A DNA stretch of 39,729 nucleotides from assembly GCA_031425455.1 (NCBI GenBank), contig JANPJJ010000094.1:1-39729 (forward strand), in the 5' to 3' direction. The translations under genes were made by a program, and so were the position numbers. The stretch comes from Sandaracinobacteroides sp031425455 (lineage in GTDB: Bacteria; Pseudomonadota; Alphaproteobacteria; Sphingomonadales; Sphingomonadaceae). The first letter of the stretch is position 1; each line of letters starts with the position of its first letter. Shown piece by piece: positions 32,886-39,729 of this stretch. Under the pieces are notes generated by a model. The model did no database searches and was not told the DNA's origin. It was given only the letters and a program-made list of their open reading frames with translations.

Positions 32886-34211
32886 TCAGGCAAAGCCGGC
32901 GGGGGGCCGCCAGGCGTTGAGGGTGGATTGCAACCTGCCGCCGAGCGCCAGCAGCGCGGCCTCGCTTGCCGCCCGGCCGACCAGCTGCACGCCGACCGGC
33001 AGGCCATCCGCACTCCAGCCGGCGGGAAGGCTCAGCGCGGGCAGCCCGGCGAGGTTCGCCAGTGCCGTGAAATCGGCCTGGCTGACCGGCGCATCGGTGC
33101 CGTGGGCAAAGGCCGCCTGCGGCGTGGTGGGGAGCAGGATGGCGTCCGCCATCCCCAGCACGGCGTGCAGCTCGGCAGCAGCTGCATCCATGGTGCGGCG
33201 GCCCTGCGCCACGGTCGCGGCATCGATTCCGTCGCCGAACGCAAGATAGCTGCGGAACTGCGGCGAGAAGCCGGCGGGGTCCTTTGCGATCAGCGCCCCG
33301 AACCGCGCCTGCCCTTCGCGCGCCGCCTCGATAAAGCCGGCAAGGCGAACCTTGTGATGGTCGATCGAGGTTCGATGTTCCCGAACCTCGCAGCCGAGCC
33401 CTTCGAGCAGGCTGGCAACCAGAGTCGCAGCGGCGCGGACGGCCGGCTCCTGATCGACGCTGGCCGTGCTGGAGAGGGTCGCGATGCGGCGGATCCCGGG
33501 CGCGGCGGCAAGGTCCGCCATCTCCCCCATCACCGCGGCGCAGTCCTCCACAGACCGCGCCAGCGGCCCGATGTCGTCCAGCCGCTCCACCAGCAGCATC
33601 AGCCCCGCCTGCGACACCAAGCCGTGCGTCGGCTTCAGTCCCGTTACCCCGCAATAGGCGGCCGGAATCCGTACCGAGCCCAGCGTGTCCGTGCCCAGCG
33701 CGGCCGCGCACAGCGCAGCCGCCACCGCCGCGCCCGACCCGCCCGAGGACCCGCCGGGGGTATACCCCGGCCGATGCGGGTTCTGCGTCGCCCCGAAGAA
33801 CGCGTTGTCGGTGGTCGCCCCCAGCGCCGCCTCGTGCAGGTTCAGCATGCCCAGCACCACCGCGCCGGCCGCCTTCAGCCGCGCCACCGCCTCGGCATCG
33901 CTCGCTGCGATCCGGCCGCGCAGCACCCCGATCCCGCCGTGCACCGGCAACCCCGCCACATCGATATTGGCCTTCACCGCAATCGGAACGCCCTCCAGCG
34001 CCCGGGCGGTCCCGGCATCGTATCGAGCCGCGCTGGCGGCCGCCGCCGCGCGCGCCCCTGCCGCATCGACATGGGTGTAGCAGTTCAGCCCACCATCGAA
34101 CCTCGCCACGCGGTCCAGATAATGGTCGGTCGCGGCCACCACGCTCACCCGCCCGGCGCGGAACGCCTCCAGCAGCGAGACCACCCCCAGCGCGTGGATG
34201 CCCCCCGCCAT
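32886..34211 (-). CDS. Amidase (amidase-signature family)
   Basis: This 441-residue protein has the Ser-cisSer-Lys triad: Lys80 in IAVKANIDVAG, the cis-Ser in TPGGSSGGSGAA (155/156), and the nucleophile Ser179 in LGTDTLGSVRIPAAYCG. It hydrolyses an amide bond in the cytoplasm. The ATG at 34209-34211 abuts the PaaK-like stop (the A of TGA is shared), so translation is coupled. A longer frame upstream reads antisense-like sequence within the PaaK-like gene and is discarded. Its presence with a PuuE-like cyclic-amide hydrolase sharing an operator suggests a nitrogen-containing substrate; this is inference. Confidence 0.92.
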   Translation of the reverse strand: MAGGIHALGVVSLLEAFRAGRVSVVAATDHYLDRVARFDGGLNCYTHVDAAGARAAAAASAARYDAGTARALEGVPIAVKANIDVAGLPVHGGIGVLRGRIAASDAEAVARLKAAGAVVLGMLNLHEAALGATTDNAFFGATQNPHRPGYTPGGSSGGSGAAVAAALCAAALGTDTLGSVRIPAAYCGVTGLKPTHGLVSQAGLMLLVERLDDIGPLARSVEDCAAVMGEMADLAAAPGIRRIATLSSTASVDQEPAVRAAATLVASLLEGLGCEVREHRTSIDHHKVRLAGFIEAAREGQARFGALIAKDPAGFSPQFRSYLAFGDGIDAATVAQGRRTMDAAAAELHAVLGMADAILLPTTPQAAFAHGTDAPVSQADFTALANLAGLPALSLPAGWSADGLPVGVQLVGRAASEAALLALGGRLQSTLNAWRPPAGFA

Positions 34212-35638
34212 CAGATGCCGTGCTTCGTTGCGGGCTGTCCCATCCCTGGCCTCTCGTCGATCAGCCGCAGCGGCTTCTGCCGCACGTCGATCTGGGTCAG
34301 CGCTGCGGTCCCGCCCGGCAGCACCAGCTCCACCTCCACTTCCACCCCCAGCCCCCGCCGCAACAGGGCCGCAAGCCCGGCGGCGGCTTCGGCCGACGGG
34401 CCGCGATGCTCCAGCACCACGGTCATGCCGTCGCGCAGTTGCGCATCGCGCGACAGCCGGCACACATATTCCCCGGTCAGCTCCGGCCGATTTTCCACGA
34501 TGGCGCCGATCGCGTGCGGAAAGACATTGATGCCGCGCAGCTTCACCATATTGTCGGACCGGCCCAGAAAGCCCTCCAGCCGGTCGAATACCATTCCCGT
34601 CGCGTTCACGCCGGTCTTCAGCGCGCTGACATCATGGGTGTTGAATCGGATGCACGGCGCCACATCGTCCTTGTAGAGGCAGGTGACCACCATGTCGCCC
34701 TTTTCGCCGCGCGGCACAGGGGCGCCGCTCTCGATATCCAGCAGCTCCAGATACTGCGCGTCCTCCCAGATATACAGCCCGTCGCGGTCCGGGCCCTCGC
34801 CCGCGATGCTGCCGGTATCGCCAACCCCGTACCAGTCATAGGCCGTCGCCCCGCCCCAGGCCGCCTCGGTCGCCGCCCGGTCTTCGGTGCCCAGGTGCCC
34901 GGTGATCATCCGCACCTTTATATGCTCGCCCGGGATCAGCCCGACTTCGCGCGCCACCTCGGCCAGCTTGCGGACATAATCGACGAAACCGACAATCACC
35001 GTCACGCCGAAATCCGCCATCAGCTGCACCTGCGTCGCCGATCTTGTCTCGATCCCGGTGCCGGCCGACAGAAAGATCGAGTTGGTGAAGTGGGTGAAGG
35101 CCTCGCGGATGTAATGGCCGCCGTTGATCATGCCATGGCCATAGACCGAATGCACCACATCGTCCGGGGTGAGCCCCTGCCAGCGCACCATCCGCCCCAC
35201 CAGCAGATTGCCCACTTCGCGGCCCTTGGGACCGAACAACAGAGTCTGCGGCTTGCCGGTCGTCCCCGACGTGGTGTGCAGGATCGCAGGCGCCCGCTCG
35301 GCTCCGCCCCCTTTTGCAAACGAGGGCCCGGCAAAATCCCCGAACGGCGGGTGCGCCGCGATCGAGGCCATCAGGTCCGCCTTGTCGTAGGTCGGCAGCT
35401 GCACGATATCGTCCAGGCTGCGGATATCGCCGGGCTCGATCCCCTTCGCTCCCCAGTGCCGCCGGTAGAAGGGGATTTCCCAGCCCCGCGCCATCAGCTT
35501 CACGAATTGCGCGTTCTGAAGGCTGCGCAGCTCGTCGCGCGACATGGCTGTGTAGCGCGCGGTGAAGGCGTCGCCGATCGGATAGTCGCGCAGCAGCGCC
35601 TTGTGGTCGAGCGCCTCGAAATAGCTGGGATAGGTCAT
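34211..35638 (-). CDS. PaaK-like AMP-forming CoA ligase
   Basis: The protein has 475 residues. The phenylacetate-CoA-ligase branch of ANL enzymes is evident from AILHTTSGTTGKPQTLLFGP (ATP motif), WYGVGDTGSIAGEG, FLGRSDNMVKLRGINVFPHA (hinge) and the late PGGTAALTQIDVRQKPLRLID (C-terminal Lys near the end). It activates an aromatic or other carboxylic acid to a CoA thioester. The specific substrate is not readable, and the protein is more distant than true PaaK. The ATG (35636-35638) overlaps the TGA of the upstream MmgE/PrpD gene (ATGA). The frame is open upstream in antisense-like sequence, which is not included. Confidence 0.88.
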   Translation of the reverse strand: MTYPSYFEALDHKALLRDYPIGDAFTARYTAMSRDELRSLQNAQFVKLMARGWEIPFYRRHWGAKGIEPGDIRSLDDIVQLPTYDKADLMASIAAHPPFGDFAGPSFAKGGGAERAPAILHTTSGTTGKPQTLLFGPKGREVGNLLVGRMVRWQGLTPDDVVHSVYGHGMINGGHYIREAFTHFTNSIFLSAGTGIETRSATQVQLMADFGVTVIVGFVDYVRKLAEVAREVGLIPGEHIKVRMITGHLGTEDRAATEAAWGGATAYDWYGVGDTGSIAGEGPDRDGLYIWEDAQYLELLDIESGAPVPRGEKGDMVVTCLYKDDVAPCIRFNTHDVSALKTGVNATGMVFDRLEGFLGRSDNMVKLRGINVFPHAIGAIVENRPELTGEYVCRLSRDAQLRDGMTVVLEHRGPSAEAAAGLAALLRRGLGVEVEVELVLPGGTAALTQIDVRQKPLRLIDERPGMGQPATKHGI

Positions 35639-36906
35639 GGCGTTCCTGTGAGGCCGGCGAAACCGGGTCTGAAAAGGGCAGGGTCGGGCATCAGCTCGAG
35701 CGCGAGCGCAACCTTGGCGTCGCGAAGAGCCGGGGGCAGGTTGCCCGGGGCGCCCGGGGTGAGCGCCACGGTCTCTTCGAACGTCCCGCCGTCGGCCAGC
35801 AACAGCCGGAAGCATTGCGGCGACAGCGCGTTCGGGTCCGGATTGCCGTCGTCCAGGATCATCAGCCGTGCCCCCAGCGCCCGCAGCGCCGGATCGCCGA
35901 CGCTTGCCGCCGTGAAGCGGCGCGGATCGATCCGCCCGTCAGCCAGCATCAGCGCGGCCAGGAACGGCAGGCAGAGGCGCGCCGTCGCCGGCGTCATGTC
36001 ATCGGCCCAGGGCCGGTCGACCAGGCGCCGGATCAGAGGCGGGACACGCGCCTCGATGTGCATCACCTCGGCACCCCGGCCGGCCAGCATGCCCAGGGTC
36101 GCATGGCTGGCACGGCCGCACGGCCAGGGCTTCACGCTGATCTCGGGCAGGCGCCAATGCTGCCCCAGCAAGGCGGCCACGGGCGCGAGGTCGCCGTCGT
36201 CGATCAGCCGGAAATAGCCGAACGGCCCGTCCAGCACCTCGTGCGGGCCGGTAAGCCCGGCCGCCACCAGATCGACCGCCGTCACAGCCGCCCGCGCCGC
36301 GTGCGCGACTTGCAGGGGCAGCGCGATCGAGCCCTCGACATGGGCCTGCATCGTGCCGGCGAGGAAGCTGTAGGCGAAGCCCAGCACGTCGTCGAACCGG
36401 TCCGGCGCGATGCCCTGCACCCGCGCACAGGCCAGCGCCGCGCCGAGCAGCCCGGCCGTTGCCGGCCGGAAGAACTTCAGCGGCGACGTGGCGGCAACCC
36501 CCAGCGCGCAGGCGATCTCGACACCGACCACCAGCGCGTCGCGGGCGGCCTTGGGCGAAACGCCGCCCTTCGCATGGGCGCAGGCGTGCAGCGCCGCGGT
36601 CACCACGCTCATCGCATGCACGACCGCGGGTTCGTGCACGGCGTCCCACTCCAGGCAGTGGATCTGGAACCCGTTGAGGAAGGCGGCGGACGCGGCTGGC
36701 AGGGTGCCTGCGCGACCCAGCAGCGGGACCGGGCCATCGCCCCAGCGCAGCGCAGCGGCAAGAACGGCATCGGCCCCCGTGCCGGCGGCCCCGGCGGCGC
36801 CCACCAGCAGCGTGTCGTTCAGCATCGTCTCGGCAGCGGCAGACACCGCCGGGGGCAGCGGCGGCGGCGCGGCGGCGAACGCCAGAAGCTGCTGGGTCGG
36901 GGTCAC
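35635..36906 (-). CDS. MmgE/PrpD family protein, second copy
   Basis: The protein has 423 residues. The MmgE/PrpD family contains 2-methylcitrate dehydratase, cis-aconitate decarboxylase and iminodisuccinate epimerase. Features seen are the N-terminal helical region (ALRWGDGPVPLLGRAGTLPA), HCLEWDAVHEPAVVHAMSV, the middle EISVKPWPCGRASHATLGML, and a C-terminal lid. The copy is diverged from its neighbour upstream (36903-38195), whose equivalent segment is EISLKPWGACRHAHPAIDA. Tandem diverged copies suggest either two sequential reactions or a heteromeric enzyme. The GTG start overlaps the upstream TGA. Confidence 0.88.
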   Translation of the reverse strand: MTPTQQLLAFAAAPPPLPPAVSAAAETMLNDTLLVGAAGAAGTGADAVLAAALRWGDGPVPLLGRAGTLPAASAAFLNGFQIHCLEWDAVHEPAVVHAMSVVTAALHACAHAKGGVSPKAARDALVVGVEIACALGVAATSPLKFFRPATAGLLGAALACARVQGIAPDRFDDVLGFAYSFLAGTMQAHVEGSIALPLQVAHAARAAVTAVDLVAAGLTGPHEVLDGPFGYFRLIDDGDLAPVAALLGQHWRLPEISVKPWPCGRASHATLGMLAGRGAEVMHIEARVPPLIRRLVDRPWADDMTPATARLCLPFLAALMLADGRIDPRRFTAASVGDPALRALGARLMILDDGNPDPNALSPQCFRLLLADGGTFEETVALTPGAPGNLPPALRDAKVALALELMPDPALFRPGFAGLTGTP

Positions 36907-38195
36907 GCCAGCCAGCGCGCCAGCAGGTCGACGATTGCGACGGCGGCGCTGTCCTCCGGGCTCTCCAGCACCAGGGCCAGCGCGACATCGGCCTCTCCCG
37001 GCGGTAGGCCGCCCCAGGCGGCCAGCGTGCGGAACTTGGTTTCGATGCCGGCGCGGTCAAGCGGTCGTTCGGGATCCCCCCAGGCGTCGGCGACTTCGGC
37101 GCTGGTGCCCCCCGCCGCCACCCGCGCGCCGAAATGCGCCGGATAGGCGGCGTCGAACAGCCGGTCGCCGTCAACGCAAACGCGGCTGCGGACGGCGGCC
37201 AGCGCAGGATCGTTCACGGCGTCCAGCTCGAAATCCGCAAGCGTCGGCTTGCCACGCACGGCCACCACCGCGATCGCATGCTGTAGCGAGAATTTCGCCT
37301 GCCCCACCGTTTCCGGCGCCGGCCGGTCGCAGAAGGTCAGCGCATCGGCATAGGTCTCGATCCGGATCGGCCCAGCGGCCAGCGCGCCGGGCGGCAGCGC
37401 CAGCGCCGCATCGATCGCCGGATGGGCGTGCCGGCACGCGCCCCAGGGCTTCAGGCTGATCTCGGGCAGCCGCCAGCCGCCCGCGCAGGTGATCGCTTCG
37501 GGCCGGGGCGCGCGGGTGGCAGCGGCGAACAGGCCCTGCGGCCCCTCCAGGATGAAGCGCGGTCCGGCGATTCCCTGGCGTGCCAGCCGGGCGTGCCACA
37601 GGCCCGAAAGCGCGGCCTGGGCTGCATGCACCGCCTTGGTCATCGCCGCCGGTTCGTGGCGCAGCTGCCACAGGCCCCCCGCCAGCGACCCGGAATGCCC
37701 CAGCGCCCAAACCGTCCGATCGGCGGCCAGCCCGAACACCGACGCCGCCGCTGCCGCCGCCCCGAAACCTCCTGCGGTCGCAGTCGGGTGCCAGTGCGCA
37801 TAGTGATGATCGTCCAGGCTGCGGCCGATGCGCACCATCGCCTCATAGCCGCGCACCGCCCCGTCCAGCAGCGCCGCCATCGTCGAACCCTCTTCGCGCG
37901 CCGCCGACAGTGCCGCCGGCCACACCACCGGGCCGGGGTGGAGGCGCCCCTGCCGGTCCACATCGTCCATTTCCAGCAGGTTGCCGAGCAGCGCGGCGCG
38001 GCTCGGCACATCCGGCTCGGCCCGCACGACAAGCGGGAACAAGGCCGAAGCCCGCGCCCCTGCGACGCAGCCCAGCCAGTCGAGCAGATGCAGCCGCGAG
38101 CGTGCCCGGGTGGCGGCATCCACCGGCTGCGCCAGCCGGTCCGCAAGTTGCTCGGTCAGAGACCGGCTTCCGGTGGCGGGCGTTTGTCCGGACAT
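36903..38195 (-). CDS. MmgE/PrpD family protein, first copy
   Basis: This 430-residue protein begins MSGQTPATGSRSLTEQLADR and follows the MmgE/PrpD plan: LLDWLGCVAGARAS, EMDDVDRQGRLHPGPVVWPA (metal/active-site-like His region), HWHPTATAGGFGAAAAAASVFGL, and EISLKPWGACRHAHPAIDA. This copy keeps more of the family's usual motifs (D-D-V/T and H-P-x-x-x-x-P) than the second copy, so it may be the catalytic one. It starts the leftward operon. The start codon ATGTCCGGACAA is itself a TGTCCGGACA palindrome, a possible operator overlapping translation initiation. Exact reaction unknown. Confidence 0.88.
   Translation of the reverse strand: MSGQTPATGSRSLTEQLADRLAQPVDAATRARSRLHLLDWLGCVAGARASALFPLVVRAEPDVPSRAALLGNLLEMDDVDRQGRLHPGPVVWPAALSAAREEGSTMAALLDGAVRGYEAMVRIGRSLDDHHYAHWHPTATAGGFGAAAAAASVFGLAADRTVWALGHSGSLAGGLWQLRHEPAAMTKAVHAAQAALSGLWHARLARQGIAGPRFILEGPQGLFAAATRAPRPEAITCAGGWRLPEISLKPWGACRHAHPAIDAALALPPGALAAGPIRIETYADALTFCDRPAPETVGQAKFSLQHAIAVVAVRGKPTLADFELDAVNDPALAAVRSRVCVDGDRLFDAAYPAHFGARVAAGGTSAEVADAWGDPERPLDRAGIETKFRTLAAWGGLPPGEADVALALVLESPEDSAAVAIVDLLARWLA
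38184..38195. promoter_or_regulatory. TGTCCGGACA palindrome at start of MmgE/PrpD gene, candidate GntR operator
   Basis: TTGTCCGGACAT (plus strand; core TGTCCGGACA at 38185-38194) matches 11 of 12 bases of the site at 2790-2801. It covers the ATG of the first MmgE/PrpD gene and lies 78 bases from the proposed start of the GntR-family regulator. Because it also encodes Met-Ser-Gly-Gln, a coding coincidence is possible. Confidence 0.4.
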
Positions 38196-38272
38196 TTGAT
38201 TGCCCTAACCCGGCGCCTCGCCTATGTGCAAGAGACGCCTCGGAAGGTGGGCGCAAAGGGAGTGTTGCGCGC

Positions 38273-39036
38273 TTGCCAGACCAGCCACAGGTGGGGCCCC
38301 GATCGCAGGCAGACCAGCCGGTGAGGGCCCGGCGAGCCCGGTATCTGCTGCTGGCCGCCGAGCTTAGGCCGACATCCGGAGCGGCCGGCTGAAGCCCGGC
38401 GATCCGGTGCCGACCGAGCACGAACTCGCCGCCCGGCACCAGGTGTCGCGTTTCACCGTGCGGGAGGCGCTTCGGCAGCTCACCAACGACGGGCTGGTAC
38501 GGCGCAAGCGCGGCTCCGGCACGGTGGTCGCGGCCGACATGCCGGTACTGCGCCAAGGCTATGGGGATACCAGCGCCCTGCTGCAATATGCCGCCTCGTC
38601 CAGTTTCCTGTTCGAACAGCGCGGGCTCGTGCAGCTGTCGCCGGCGACAGCGCGGCTGCTGAAGCGCCCCGAGGCCGAGGCCTGGCACCTGATCCAGGGC
38701 GTCCGCGTGATGGACGGCGCGCCCGAACCGGTGGCCGTGACCGACGCCTTCGTTCATCCCAGGTTCGGCGGCTATCTCGCGCAGCTTCAATCGACCCACG
38801 AGGCGCTGTTCAGCCAATTGGCCCGGCTGGCCGGTTTCACCGTGGGGCGGGTCGAGCAGGAGATCCAGGCGGTCGCGGTAAGCGCTGCCGAGGCCGCTGC
38901 CTTGCATGTGCCGCCCCGCAGCCCGGCCTTGCGGATCCTGCGGCATTATTTCGAGAGCGACGGCTCGCTTGCCGAAATGTCATGCTCGGTTCATCCCGGA
39001 GAGCGTTTCAGTTACACAATGGTGATCGACAGGTGA
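38273..39036 (+). pseudogene. GntR/HutC (UTRA) family regulator, apparently frameshifted
   Basis: From 38407 the frame encodes PTEHELAARHQVSRFTVREA, then LRQLTNDGLVRRKRGSGTVV and a UTRA effector-binding domain (RLLKRPEAEAWHLIQGVRV, FGGYLAQLQ, EQEIQAVAVSAAEAAALHV, ILRHYFESDG). Upstream in the same frame DIRSGRLKPGDPV, the normal GntR first-helix region, reads back only to a TAG at 38365-38367. The missing start (ARYLLLAAEL) is in the +1 neighbouring frame, open from TTG 38273 (GGGAG 38258-38262) or GTG 38321. One missing base near 38366-38370 would join the two halves. Either the gene is broken, a sequencing error occurred, or a shortened protein starts at GTG 38407 without the first DNA-binding helix. 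Confidence 0.78.
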
Positions 39037-39046
39037 GGGCGGGCGA

Positions 39047-39484
39047 ATGAAGGAGCGACGCATGCGATGGGCCACAGCTTGTTTGCTGGCGCTGCTACCG
39101 GTCGCGATGGCAGCCCCCGCGCTGGCGCAGGATGGCAGTTACCGCTCGCGCACCGTGGTCGTGTTCGGCACTGACGCGTGCCCCAAGGCGACCAACCCGG
39201 ACGAAATCATCGTCTGCGCCCGCCGCCCCGAAGAGGAACGCTATCGCATTCCCCGGGACATCCGCGAACAGGACAAAGCCGCCGCGGTCGCCCGGGCCGA
39301 CGATGTGGCCGCCAACCGGGCGGCGCTTGCCAGCGGACGGAACTCGGCAACCGGCGTCGGTAGCTGCTCGGCCGCCGGGGCCGGGGGCTGGAGCGGATGC
39401 ACCCAAGGGGTCAATGTGGTCGGCGCCGCGCGAGCGGTCGTGGAAGGCGTCAAGACAGCCACGGAGCCCACTGACGACGACTGA
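39047..39484 (+). CDS. Secreted hypothetical protein, conserved-looking in sphingomonads
   Basis: This protein of up to 145 residues has a signal peptide (ending MAAPALAQ) and a conserved-looking segment VVVFGTDACPKATNPDEIIV followed by CARRPEEERYRIP and a Gly/Ala/Cys-rich tail (GVGSCSAAGAGGWSGCTQGV). It has four cysteines, probably disulphides. I do not recognise a named domain; similar small exported proteins seem common in sphingomonads. The start may be ATG 39047 (GAGGG upstream, tight against the regulator stop) or ATG 39062 (GGAG seven bases upstream, which falls inside the longer frame). It follows the regulator by ten bases. Confidence 0.72.
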   Translation: MKERRMRWATACLLALLPVAMAAPALAQDGSYRSRTVVVFGTDACPKATNPDEIIVCARRPEEERYRIPRDIREQDKAAAVARADDVAANRAALASGRNSATGVGSCSAAGAGGWSGCTQGVNVVGAARAVVEGVKTATEPTDDD

Positions 39485-39496
39485 AGGCGGCCGTAG

Positions 39497-39511
39497 CTAG
39501 CGCGCAGCGCT
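39497..39511 (+). terminator. Hairpin after the secreted-protein gene
   Basis: TAGCGCGCAGCGCTA forms a six-base-pair stem around GCA about ten bases after the stop at 39484. It has no T-run. It may be part of the 3' end of the preceding mRNA; the call is tentative. Confidence 0.3.
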
Positions 39512-39585
39512 AGACCACGGACTCGCCGAAAGTCCGGCCGGCGGGTGCCGGGAAGGGCAACGCCCGACCGGGAACCCGTCCGACG

Positions 39586-39729
39586 GCGCGGCTTTTCCGC
39601 GCTCTTTCGTTCATTCTGTGGGGAACCAAACCGGAATAGCGCGGCTTTGCCGAGCGGCCCGCGGCTTAGCCGCCGAGCCCCCTGATAACCCACAAAGAAA
39701 AAGCAGGAATCAGCGCGGCAAAGCCCCGC
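39586..39729. repeat. Cluster of GCGGCTTnGCCGC-type hairpins
   Basis: This stretch has no gene. It holds four related GC-rich palindromes: GCGCGG-CTTTT-CCGCGC (39586-39602, followed by TCTTTCGTTCATT, the best terminator candidate), GCGCGGCTTTGCCGAGC (about 39638-39654), the perfect GCGGCTTAGCCGC (39661-39673), and GCGCGGCAAAGCCCCGC at the window end, which is an inverted copy of the second (GGCTTTGCC/GGCAAAGCC). The spacing is 40-60 bases. It may be an array of short interspersed palindromes or the edge of a structured RNA that continues beyond the window. Confidence 0.45.

Noticed and set aside
39485..39610. Possible RNase P RNA fragment (AAAGTCCGG ... GGGTGCCGGG)
   Set aside because: The short words resemble the RNase P core, but the following conserved elements (ACAGAAA, GCAAACCGCC, the P4 3' strand) are absent in the next bases, so the similarity is by chance.

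Overview
The window is about 66-68% G+C by eye, densely packed, and full of ATGA/GTGA stop-start overlaps. Together with the protein types (TonB-dependent receptor, YezD/Rrf2 pair, PuuE-like deacetylase, HapK-like protein, Sphingomonadales-style glutaryl-CoA dehydrogenase) this suggests a chromosomal segment of an alphaproteobacterium of the Sphingomonadales. I see no rRNA, tRNA, insertion sequence, CRISPR array or phage gene.

Layout. 1-2732 (minus): acyl-CoA dehydrogenase (cut by the window edge), aminoglycoside-phosphotransferase-like kinase and GNAT acetyltransferase, divergent from a PuuE-like polysaccharide deacetylase (2815-3681). 3685-4622 (minus): two secreted beta/gamma-crystallin-type proteins. 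4711-9180 (minus): Rrf2 regulator, a 55-residue YezD-family protein, TonB-dependent receptor and ChrA-type transporter, which looks like a sulfur or sulfur-analogue uptake unit. 9237-11653 (minus): L,D-transpeptidase, small proline-rich protein and a CPA1 antiporter. 11792-14080 (plus): Thr/Gly/Ser-rich secreted protein, then NmrA-like, Ohr and SnoaL-like genes with overlapping ends.

14070-26915 is a catabolic island. A DUF59 Fe-S protein and an amidohydrolase run leftward. Running rightward are a two-component Rieske oxygenase, thiolase, acyl-CoA ligase, HSL-type hydrolase, LysR regulator, SDR, MarR regulator, enoyl-CoA hydratase, acyl-CoA dehydrogenase, hotdog thioesterase and glutaryl-CoA dehydrogenase. 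The set suggests oxygenation, CoA activation and beta-oxidation-like breakdown of an aromatic or alicyclic acid; the substrate cannot be read from sequence. A palindrome of LysR type lies just before lysR and a looser match lies in the amidohydrolase/oxygenase promoter region.

26952-31620 is a general-function interlude: AAA ATPase, CPA2 antiporter, zinc metallopeptidase and a JmjC/cupin-like protein. 31732-38195 (minus) is a second catabolic operon read right to left: two tandem MmgE/PrpD proteins, PaaK-like CoA ligase, amidase, HapK-like protein and SDR. It is divergent from a GntR/UTRA regulator that appears broken by a one-base frameshift. The palindrome TGTCCGGACA occurs both at the start of this operon and in the deacetylase/GNAT divergent promoter 35 kb away, which suggests the two ends of the window share a regulator. 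A secreted small protein and a cluster of GC-rich hairpins close the window.
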